Part shown: positions 54,240 to 64,000 of the stretch, one piece after another
Position numbering within the stretch: position 1 is the first letter of the stretch
Layout: each line of letters opens with the position of its first letter
Source of the DNA: Microplitis mediator
Taxonomy: Eukaryota; Arthropoda; Insecta; Hymenoptera; Braconidae
Reading direction: 5' to 3'
Assembly: GCF_029852145.1 (NCBI RefSeq)
Contig: NC_079976.1
Span: forward strand, 930,001 to 994,000
DNA: 64,000 nucleotides
Translations under genes and position numbers: made by a program
The notes under the pieces: model-generated
The model's input: the letters and a program-made list of their open reading frames with translations, nothing else
What the model was told of the DNA's origin: nothing
Databases searched by the model: none

Positions 54240-55567
54240 AGTGCAATTAAGGTGAATTAAAATTTTTTTATGATGTCGGTCTTGATTTTTTTTTAATTAA
54301 AATAAAAATCTTAATTTTAAAACAGGGAATTAGTAAAAAAATTTTTGATTAATTTTTCAAAATTTAATTTAAAAAAATTATTGGAATTTTAATAAAAAAA
54401 ATTAGATATTTAATTTGAATTAAAATTTTTTTATGATGTTGGAGTCTTAATTTTTTTTTTAATTAAAATAAAAATCTTAATTTTAGAACCGGGAATTAGT
54501 AGAAAAATCTTTAATTAATTTTTCAAAATTTTATTTAAAAATAATTACTGGAATTTTAATAAAAAAAATTAGATATTCAATTTGAATTAAAATTTCTTCA
54601 TGATATTGGACTCTTAATTTTTTTTTTAATTAAAATAAAAATCTTAATTTTAGAACAGGGAATTAGTAAAAAAATTTTTGATTAATTTATCAAAATTTAA
54701 TTAAAAAAAACTATTGGAATTTTAATAAAAAAAATTAGATATTTAATTTGAATTGAAATTTTTTTATGATGTTGGAGTCTTAATTTTTTTTTAATTAAAA
54801 TAAAAATCTTAATTTTAGAACAGGGAATTAGTCAAAAAATCTTTAATTAATTTTTCAAAATTTTATTTAAAAATCATTACTGGAATTTTAATAAAAAAAA
54901 TTAGATATTTAATTTGAATTAAAATTTTTTTATGATGTCGGAGTCTTAATTTTTTTTTATTTAAAATAAAAATCTTAATTTTAGAACCGGGAATTAGTAG
55001 AAAAATCTTTAATTAATTGTTCAAAATTTAATTAAAAAAAACTATTGGAATTTTAATAAAAAAAATTAGATATTTAATTTGAATTAAAATTTTTTTATGA
55101 TGTTGGAGTCTTAATTTTTTTTAATTAAAATAAAAATCTTAATTTTAGAACCGGGAATTAGTAGAAAAATCTTTAATTAATTTTTCAAAATTTTATTTAA
55201 AAATAATTACTGGAATTTTAATAAAAAAAATTAGATATTCAATTTGAATTAAAATTTCTTCATGATATTGGACTCTTAATTTTTTTTTTAATTAAAATAA
55301 AAATCTTAATTTTAGAACCGGGAATTAGTAGAAAAATCTTTAATTAATTTTTCAAAATTTAATTAAAAAAAACTATTGGAGTTTTAATAAAAAAAATTCG
55401 ATATTTAATTTGAATTAAAATTTTTTTATGACGTTTGAGTCTTAATTTTTTTTTTAAAATAATAATTTTAATTTTAGAACCGGGAATTAGTAGAAAAATC
55501 TTTAATTAATTTTTCAAAATTTGATTAAAAAAAATTACTGGAGTTTTAATAAAAAAAATTAGATATT
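54240..55567. repeat. ~165-bp tandem array with four-unit higher-order pattern
   Basis: Eight units are marked by TGATG(T/A)... at 54271, 54434, 54601, 54767, 54933, 55098, 55263 and 55429. Units 3 and 7 share the variant CTTCATGATATTGGACTC, and units 1 and 5 share GATGTCGG. This points to a block of four units having been duplicated. Composition is nearly all A and T. Confidence 0.85.
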
Positions 55568-56552
55568 TATTACGGTAAAAAAATGACGTGTTCGGAAATT
55601 GAAAAAAAAAATTCCTGAAGCATCGCGAGCTGGAAGTCTTTGTCATAACCCGTCCAAAGACCCGCATTGGAGCTTCCACAGGAAAGAGCGACTTGGCCTC
55701 TCTTATTTACATGTAATGCAACCTCCTGGTAACTGAACTTACCAGCAAGTGCCCGAATACTCTATAGAGATTGAAGGCTTGCGTGTATATTAATTGTCCC
55801 GACAATTAACTGCCAGATAACTCATCATGAGAATAAAAGTTTGATATACACTCGGTATTAAAAAATTAAAAAAAAAAAAAGAGTTTAAAAGAAAAAGGGC
55901 ACGAAGATGACTTAGTGTGCGATGTTTGCTGCACGGGTGAAACCGATGCAACGTTGTAGACTCACGTATAAGTTTCCCACGACGGACCAACCGACGTGTG
56001 GGAATATCCTGATTATTACGCGGCCATAGGCAAACTCTACCAGTTACGATCATCGCCCGCCGTGGATACCGATTTTTATATTCTCAAAACGTATCACACT
56101 ATTCAAGCGACGCTATTTAATTTCACCTTTAACTACTCACACAAATCACACACTCACACACTCACACACTTACAGACATTAACTCACTAAAAATACCCAT
56201 TACACTCGACTACTCCAGTCCAAGACCGAGTCCCAGTCCCAGAACAGTCCAATATTTTTCGGGTGATTTTACTAACCGGCCATGTTAGCGTTATCTTTAT
56301 TTGAATTGATAAAAATAAAGGCGTGTCCGTGCTCATTAAAAAATTGTTTCTCATTAAAATAATTGTGTAGACAAATTAATTAATTATATATTTTATTATT
56401 TATTATTAAATAACTCTTGTGATGTAATTTATCTTCATATAGATATATATAGGTATATATGTATTATGTATTACATATGGGTGATATATGATATATATAT
56501 GTATATCTACTTAAATGTACATGTATCGCAATAAACACATGCATGTAGGACA

Positions 56553-56616
<64 letters not shown>

Positions 56617-57273
56617 GATATACTCGGTGGGAAATTCTGCAAGCCGTCGTTAATGGATATTATGTATGGCTGAGAGTTTTGCTGGAGATTGAGAGATTGA
56701 GTTTGAATATATGTGACACTAGGGGAAAATATATTTCGGGGACGAAATTTATATGTATAAATATATACATATAAGTATATAAATAAATAGTTAATCTTTT
56801 TTGAGCTGGAAAATTTGACTTTTATTTTGTTTGGGAATTTTTCCCAGAGTTGCTCGATTAATTATAGAGTTTTTTTTGTAATTATGTTTGAAAGTCGCGG
56901 ATAGGAATTTATTAATTAAAAGCAAGCTTGCTTGCATTTTAATCAAATTATTTTAGATTATTTTTTTATTAATGTCATAATTATAATTTCGAACAGTTAA
57001 TTCATTATTATGTTAAGAAAATCTACATGGAAAGACATCAACTTTAAAAATTAGTTTTTGAAATTATAACCCGGAACCCGGATGTCAATATGGGGAATGT
57101 TAATATTCCAAATAGTAAATTTTATAATACGTGTGGTCAATTTTCTAAGGTTCAGTTACAATTTTTTAAGTTCAAATAGTAATTTTTCTTACATAGACAA
57201 TAAATTTTAATAGTTATCCTGTAATTATTCACGTTTTAATCATCAATGATAAAATTACTATTTTGAATGACAG
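55568..57273 (+). other. Intronic DNA of the plus-strand gene
   Basis: No exon is supported. It contains ACACTCACAC repeats near 56145-56170 and the long (TA)n run listed separately. Confidence 0.35.
56555..56611. repeat. (TA)n microsatellite, 57 bases
   Basis: An uninterrupted TA dinucleotide run. Confidence 0.95.
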
Positions 57274-57977
57274 CCCGGGTCAAAATATCTAGCCTCAATC
57301 TAGCTTTATCGAACCCAAGTAAGCCTCAATCTAGTCTTAATTTAGCTTCATCGAACCCAATTAAACCCCAATCTAGCCTCAATTTAGCCTCATCGAACCA
57401 AAATAAACCTCAATCCAGCCGCACTAAGCAAAAAAAACATTTTGAGCCTCAATTGATGTTCAAAAAGCCTCAATGAGCCTCAAATGGTGATCAAGGAGCC
57501 CCAAATATTACTAATCGAATCCGAGTTACATAGTTGAGACTATTAGGTTCATTTGAGGCTCATTGAGGCTTATTGAGCATCTTTGAGCATCATTTAAGGC
57601 TCATGGAGGCTTTTTGAGCATCATTTGAGGCTCATTGAGGCTTATTAAGGATCTTTGAGCATCATTTGAGGCTCATGGAGGCTTTTTGAGCATCATTTGA
57701 GGCTCATTGAGGCTTATTGAGGATCTTTGAGCATCATTTGAGGCTTGTGGAGGCTTTTTGAACATTATTTGAGGCTCAAAATCCTATTTTGCTTAGCGAG
57801 GCTGATCTTTGAGCATCATTTGAGGCTCATGGAGGCTTCTTGAGCATCATTTAAGGCTCATGGAGGTTTTTTGAACATCATTTGAGGCTCAAAATGCTAT
57901 TTTTGCTTAGTGAGGCTGCATTGAGGCTTACTTTGATTCGATAAGGCTAAATTGAGGCTAAATATTTTGACCCGGGA
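57274..57977. mobile_element. CCCGGGTCAAAATAT-terminated element with GAGGCTCA modules (copy 3 of tip type)
   Basis: Tips CCCGGGTCAAAATATCTAGC and the inverted copy ending ATATTTTGACCCGGG are flanked by AG on both sides. The interior is an unrelated array of AGCCTCAATCTAGC and GAGGCTCATTGAGG/TTTGAGCATCATTTGAGG modules. Only the 12-15 terminal bases are shared with 9473-10200 and 35905-36836. Confidence 0.8.
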
Positions 57978-60417
57978 GTATTTACTGATCACTTTATTCT
58001 TATATTAATTGTCGTTCTCAATTTATATAGTTCATTTTTTTCCGCGTATTTATTAATTTCCATGCTAAAAAATTTAATCTTCGAGATTTTTCTCTTAATT
58101 AAATAATTTATTTATTACTCGACTTTATGTTCAATTAAATATAAATATAAACAGCAAGTGTGAACGAAATATAATAAATTTAAAACCACATAGTCAATAA
58201 TAGACAATTTACTTGTTATCTGAACAAATATTTAAAAAAAACAAACTAGCAAACTTGCAACCCGATAAAATTTAAAAACTAGCAACACAAACGGTAATTA
58301 TTTATCAACTATTGAGTCAACATTTTGTTGACAACGACGCGTTAAAATGTGAACTTATCTTTTCCAGTATAAATAATGGCCCATTAGAATTAAAATATCA
58401 TTTTATCCTTATCGCCGCGGTTTATTATCACTCAACTGCCCGTAACTCGCTTAACTTTCCTCATAAAAAATTAACAAACCCATTTTTCTCATTACACTTA
58501 AAGCATCACATGCATTTTTTGTCGCACATTCCCTGCATTTTTCAGATAAAATCCCTCAATATTTAACAACACTCACTACAAATCCATACCCAGAAAACAA
58601 ACCGTAAAAAAAACTCAACCCTTAAATTTTATTACTCCTCTAAATTTGTACCCTAAAAAAAAATATTTAAAAAAATTGTCCTTGGTTTTTTTTTGGGCCC
58701 ACTTAGACCGAGGACAAAATTGAATGTCATCCAACTAAACGCAGATTTGTAAGCGGCCATAAACTTTCGAAAAATCAGGTAAATATCGGGTATATTTATG
58801 ACAGGTCAATATAAGAATGTAAGCGTGCACTTGTATATATATATATATAGATATATATAGATATATCCGACGTGACAACTTAACTACAAGCCTACACAAT
58901 AGTACAATTTACTTGTTATATTATATTATATTACGTAACAGACCAATAAACAGAAAAACCCCCACTCCAAATATTATTTATGACCTACACAATTTTTTGA
59001 ACCGTCCCTCGATACCCGACACAAGACCGACTAGAGTAAGAGCCGGTATAGGTACAAAGTTTGAAAATTCTCAAAATTAAATTAAAATAAAAACTCAAGT
59101 AAAGTCTTTTGAAAAAAAAAAAAAAAATATGAACATATATATAAATGGTACTTGTTTATTACTGCAAGTTTAAATTTAAAAGCAAACATTTTTATTGAAA
59201 ACATGAAATAAAAAAGTGTCATAATAATTCATAAGATAAAAATATATAAAAAAAGTCAAAAATTTATTGTGCGATAGTAAAAAATATTTAGTGGCTATTG
59301 TGAATAATAAACACCTTTGATATTTTTATTAGGTCCTAAACTGAAATAAAAAAGGAAAAAAATATATATATATATTTACATTTATATTGGAGGCGAATTA
59401 AAATATCTAATGTAAATAAAATAAATTTTGAAAATATAAATATATATATTTAAGAATTGAAATATGTGTGGATAATTAAGAGGATGGAAGGGACACCTGT
59501 GTAGTGGATGTATATTTATATATTTATATGTATTTTTGAAATGCCCATAAGGCACAAGTCCCCTCGAATTATACTAATAGATAAAATAAAATTAAAAAGG
59601 ATCCGGATCCGTTACATCCTGTGTAGTGACTTTGGTCTATTTTATCTTTGATCAGTTCGCGCTGATATCACCTGAAACGCATGCACATTTATTTTGTAGT
59701 AATGGTTTATATTTATATATTTCGGGGATAAGTATCTATTAGTGTCTGAAGTAGAGGACGAGTAGTATTGTCCCGATAGTTGCCGCTTATGAGTTTAACA
59801 GCTGCCTTATTCACTTTATTATGTGTTGTTATTATGGTGTCTATTGCATCGAGTCATGGCTCAATCCAACAGAGTTTTCATTTTACCTTCGGCTTTTTAT
59901 TATGGAACCCTAAATTTTTTTTTTCATTTTCTTTTTTTTTTAAATACTGTGTTTAGTTTTTTAACCTGAGTTTTCAATTTGGCTCTCGCTTTTATGTTTT
60001 TCGTGACGTTTTTATGGAGATTTAATTTTTATGGGAGAAAAAAATTTTATTTATTTATTTTATTCTAAAGTCAGTTTTTTTTAATTATTTAGTCGATTGT
60101 TTTTTCATGTTTAAAATTTATGATTTAAAATTTTTAAACAGACATTTTAGTCTCAGAGGACAGTCTGGAATTTTCGGCTTACAGGCAAAATTTTTTTTTT
60201 CATACCAAATAGAAAATTTTCTGTTAGAAATTTCCAAGTTAAAGAAAAAAGTATGATTGGTTTTTTGCAATTATCTCGGTAAATATTGAATTATAAGCAA
60301 AATTGTAAAAAACCTTTTTTGTAGCCCTTTAAATTCTCTACAAAAAAGGTATCTTGTACTTTGTTCAAAAAATCAATAATTACTGAGATATTTGAAATTT
60401 AAAACTTAACAGCAATA
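57978..60417. other. Noncoding DNA with AT microsatellites
   Basis: No exon is supported. The part 60230-60370 has motifs of the GACTG family (ACCTTTTTTGTAGCCC, CTCTACAAAAAAGGT) and may be a truncated copy. The rest is AT-rich. Confidence 0.35.
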
Positions 60418-60638
60418 CACAGAAAAAAAAGTTATCTTGAGTCAAGAAAATAGTTTGGAGGACAAACATATTCGGGAACTAAGTCAAAATTTTCTTGAGC
60501 CAAGAGAATTTGTCTTGGTTAAAAAAAATTCATCTTGGTCGAAGAAGATTTCTACTTTATCTGAGAAAATTTAGGTCTCCAAAAAAATTTTCTTGAATCA
60601 AGAATATTTACCTTCAGTCAAGAATTTTTTTTTTTGTG
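60418..60638. mobile_element. CACAG-terminated MITE (inverted partner of 532-733)
   Basis: The left tip CACAGAAAAAAAAGTTATCT and right tip ...TTTTTTTTTTTGTG are flanked by TA. Interior TTCTTGAGCCAAGAGAAT and TTCTTGAATCAAGAATAT palindromes match 532-733 in reverse orientation. Confidence 0.72.
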
Positions 60639-61560
60639 TAGCGTTTAAAAAAAATCTCAAATCACTAAAAAATAATTACAGAAGCCATAAATGACAATTT
60701 AAAAATATCCATTAATTAAAATAAAATCAAAATTCCCCATCAATTAATTAAATAAATTAATTTCCTGAAAACAGCCATAAAAAAGTAATAAAAATCCCAA
60801 CTCATCATCAGAATCTCAAAAAAATAATTTAATTAACAAACCGAACAATTAAAAAAATAAAATAAAATAAAAGCAATAATACAGCTTACAAGCCCGTGTG
60901 GGGTTTTTAATGTAATCAACAATTAAAATAAATATTCAAATGTGGTCACATAGACTGATTAATTCACAATCACCGCGGTAGGTGCGAAAGCCTCCGGTCC
61001 ACTCAGAGCTCAACTCATCTCACACTGGAAGTGGAGGCCCGGAGCGTCCGGCACGGCGGTCCATTAGCCTATTAGAGCCTCGCAGGTGTCTCGAGGTGCA
61101 CTTATGGGTACGCGTTAACCCCATATATCCCATACCCATTCCCCGTACATGAGATCGTTACCATCCCACACATCCCCGACCCGGTGTATGTATATCCACA
61201 TACATTTACATCCTCCAGCTTCACCAGCACCTTCATCACCCACTTCACCACAAGCTCCACCAGCAGCACTATCACCATCGCCCTGGACATTATAATACAT
61301 ATTACAAGAACCCAAGTCCAAGTATAGAGCCAGCGTATAGGTGCCAGAAGTTGAGTCAAGCTGCATATTCATGCGCACCGAGAAACCCGGCCGACGAGCG
61401 TTAACGACCAGGGCGTGTAACGCTAAATTTCGTAGCGTGTCTCTGTCCAGTTATCCACGCATAATCTGTCCTCAAGGCGCGATTCTGCCACCTCTATACA
61501 CTATTCTCTTCTCTAAACTATTTATTTTTATTTAACTTTATTTTATTCAAATCATCACTA
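60639..61560. other. Noncoding DNA with a GC-rich island
   Basis: AT-rich to 60950. Then a GC-richer stretch (60960-61480) contains CACCGCGGTAGGTGCG, CGGCACGGCGGTCC and a CACCAGCA-type simple run. Two overlapping minus frames (about 61102-61378) come from that run and have no recognisable family. It could be an enhancer or an unrecognised exon. Confidence 0.35.
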
Positions 61561-62140
61561 CACTGTAAAAAGAGCGGTGTTAAAAATGGACTCATTTTAA
61601 CTCCGCCTGGTGTTAAAATAAAATTACACCGGTGTAGGAGGAGTAATTCACCGGTGTTAAAAATACCGGTGTTAAATTGGGGTAACCGGTGTAAAAGCGG
61701 AGTAACCGGTGTAAAAACGGAGTAATATCGGTGTAAAAGCGGAGTAAAATCGGTGTAAAAGCGGAGTAAATTGCGTCCGCTTGGAGTATTAACTTTAAAG
61801 ATTATAAAACACAAAAAATGTCAGTTCTTTATGAAAATTAATAAAAAATATCATTTATCAACAAGTATAGTAATCAAGTAAGTAAAAATATTCACAAAGT
61901 AAAATATTTTAACACCGATAAAGAATATCTACACCGGCGGCGGCGTTATTTTAACACCGGTCTAGAATATTTACACCGGCGGCGGCGTTATTTTAACACC
62001 GGAGAATTTTTTTTAACACCGGTACAGAATATTTACACCGGTGACGGCGTTATTTTTACACCGCTTTCGGTGTTAAAATTTAACACCGCCGATTTTAACA
62101 CCTACACCGCTTGGACTTACCTCGGTGATTTTTTACAGTG
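61561..62140. mobile_element. CACTG-terminated element with ACCGGTGTTAAAA modules
   Basis: Tips CACTGTAAAAA and TTTTTACAGTG enclose 580 bp, flanked by TA (61559-61560, 62141-62142). The left half repeats GGTGTAAAAGCGGAGTAA and the right half TTTTAACACCGG, which are opposite orientations of the same module. The middle (61800-61900) is unrepetitive. Confidence 0.85.
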
Positions 62141-63396
62141 TATCATTACTACACACCGCAGACTCGGCTTAATTATTTATTCGTTAAATAATAATAATAA
62201 TGATTGTGGTTGTCAGTTGTCGTGCACTTGTCGCACTTAGCTCCCTTACAATATACATGTATACTGATATTTTTTCGCATTATTTCCTCCCTACATGAAA
62301 ATATATAGATGTATAGACGACAACTGTAACAATAATAGGCTGGGGTAAAAGGTTTCAGCTCCGGTTTTAATGCACGTGCATTTTTACTATGACACGTGTA
62401 TAATTTTTATACATTTCCTATATGTTTATATTTATATATAGACTTCTTATATTATGTTACATGTATGTAAGTTTGACTTTTCCGTATAATTTTTTTTTTT
62501 TTTTTTTTTTTTGCAACTCAAGTGTGCGAGCATGAGAATTAATTTTTCGAGGGATCGACCCCAGCGTCGGCACTTTATTAAGTAGAAAACGCTTGCTTGT
62601 GAGTTTATGAAGTAATTATAACCCTTTTTAAATAGCATACATTTATGTGGTATAAATTTGTATTTTTTTACGGAGTAAAAAAATGATGTAAAAATTTTTG
62701 AAAAATTTGAGCAACGATTTTTACGTGATTTTTATAAATAATATTCTAGTGGAGGCAATAGTAATAAAATATATGAGGTAATAAATATGATATTGAAATA
62801 AAAGTGGAAACACGGGACAGAGTGGTGTGGAAGTGTATATAGTCGGTGAGAAATGTTCCTTAGCTGATTCTTTAGTCGTTTAACCACCCTCGATACTAGA
62901 TTATTTTTGTGCGGGGGCGTCGTGCCGTTAGCCACCTTTTTTCCGCTTATTCAGCAATCATTCAATTCGAATGGTGCTTTTTACGCCGTCTCTGTGGAGC
63001 TACAGCACTTCTGCCAGGACGATAAAAGTTAGTACCGCGAGTAGGAGGTCCCGAGACCGAACCCGACCATACATTTTCTTAGGTGAGCCAAAGTAACCGA
63101 GAAAACCAGGGAAAATAATCTGACAATTGACATTTCAGCTGCTAACAAAGGAGACATTAGTTGGATATAAATTATTTTACGTGTCGATAGGGAGCTCCGA
63201 GACCCCGCCACACATTTTTTAACTTTATTTTAATCCATTTTTCAAATTTACAATCATAAGGGCGCGATTCAAAACCACTTGTCGGTATTTTCATCAATTT
63301 TTTAAAAATTAATTTGATAAGAATTTTCAAAAAAATTTCTATCAAACGGATAATGCTCCGAAGTTACTTATAAATTTTTTTCTTCATTTAAAACTA
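62141..63396. other. Noncoding DNA
   Basis: T-run at 62490-62512. No exon or element recognised. Confidence 0.35.
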
Positions 63397-63623
63397 CACA
63401 GAAAAAAAAAATTTCTTGACACAAAAAATTTTTACTCGCCTCAAGAAAATTTTTTCCCAGCCCAAGAAATTTTTTGCATTATGAATTGAAAACAGAAATT
63501 TTCTTACGGCGAGAATGAATTTTCTCAGAGCAAGAAAAAATTTTTTGAGTCAATAAATTTTTTCTTGTCCCAAGAAAATTTTTGTGTTCAATTTATAAAA
63601 CAAAAAAATTCTTTTTTTCTGTG
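63397..63623. mobile_element. CACAG-terminated MITE (relative of 2677-2899)
   Basis: Tips CACAGAAAAAAAAAATTTCT and the inverted copy ending CTTTTTTTCTGTG are flanked by TA. Interior CAAGAAAATTTTT modules and the central TTATGAATTGAAAACA match 2677-2899. Confidence 0.75.
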
Positions 63624-63974
63624 TAAATAAAAATTTCAAAGATTATAGTAGGAATCAACTCTCTAAAATTTTATAATTTTTATTAAAAAAAAAAATCCAG
63701 CCAACCACAGTCTCTAACAAAGTAACAAAACAACTCGTCGATCAATTAAAAAAAGGCGAATGAAACGTTAAAAAAAAAAAATTGAATAACTTTTAGTGTC
63801 GTAGGATAATAAATACAAAGCATACCACCATACATATGAAGCATCAGTCGCATATTAATACCTGCAGGTCCCATAATACCGTGTAGCCAAAAGCCAGCAG
63901 CTGCCGACTCGTTTGCAGCACGCGAGCTCCGAGCTCTCACCTGTAACGTATAGTATCTTCCTTCCTTCCATCAG

Positions 63975-64000
63975 CACCACGTCCGTGCGATCAGTCCGCT
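63975..64000 (+). CDS. Possible second exon of the plus-strand gene, cut by window edge
   Basis: A long pyrimidine tract ending in CCATCAG precedes an open reading CACCACGTCCGTGCGATCAG (HHVRAIS...), which would follow CNQQQ of the exon at 52466 in phase 0. Only 26 bases are inside the window. The splice site is good, but nothing else supports coding. Confidence 0.3.

Noticed and set aside
61102..61378. Two overlapping ~86-codon minus frames
   Set aside because: Both come from a CACCAGCA-like simple run (Gly/Ala/Glu-rich or Val-rich); no family.
1..64000. Integrated viral DNA (for example polydnavirus-type segments)
   Set aside because: No viral gene or segment border motif is recognisable; all longer frames are chance or host exons.

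Overview
The window looks like intron-rich, AT-rich nuclear DNA of an insect, most likely a hymenopteran such as a parasitoid wasp. This placing rests on base composition, short exons among long introns, dense miniature inverted-repeat elements, and the protein family found. No operons, rRNA genes, CRISPR arrays, phage or intact autonomous transposons were seen. Nearly all short open frames are chance or low-complexity frames.

Two genes can be supported. The first is a minus-strand sosondowah-type (SOWAH) ankyrin-repeat protein gene. Its start codon is at 49401 and its coding exons lie at 49401-49275, 49078-49017, 47721-47140, 47067-46918, 39914-39879 and 38354-38247. After an intron of about 35 kb there is probably a 12-base microexon at 3229-3218. 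All exons join in one open frame of 355 codons, plus 4 from the microexon. The rest of the ankyrin repeats and the stop lie beyond the left edge. The second gene is on the plus strand, divergent from the first. Only its first coding exon (52353-52466, 38 codons) is clear; a second exon may begin at 63975. I do not recognise its product.

The rest is intronic or intergenic DNA filled with repeats. Many are non-autonomous elements with terminal inverted repeats and 2-bp (mostly TA) target duplications. Families include GACTG termini (3728-5055, a 1.33 kb near-perfect palindrome, and 21398-22027), CACAG termini (532-733, 2677-2899, 60418-60638, 63397-63623), CACTG/CACGG termini (17728-18722, 36214-36621, 61561-62140), CCCGGGTC termini (9473-10200, 35905-36836, 57274-57977) and GGGGCAAA-type termini (25333-26370 with 25781-26272, 41245-41734). 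Several are nested. At 9261-10376 three families sit inside one another, and the copy at 35905 gives the matching empty site. There are also four local tandem arrays: 107 bp at 13.7-14.8 kb, about 500 bp at 38.3-39.8 kb, about 123 bp at 48.1-48.8 kb and about 165 bp at 54.2-55.6 kb. tRNA-derived SINE-like pieces complete the picture.

The most interesting points are the 500-bp tandem array that has copied a real 3' splice site of the SOWAH gene, the long intronic hairpin, the triple-nested element with its empty-site partner, the element bounded by a 61-bp direct repeat, and the array with a dyad repeated exactly every 107 bp.
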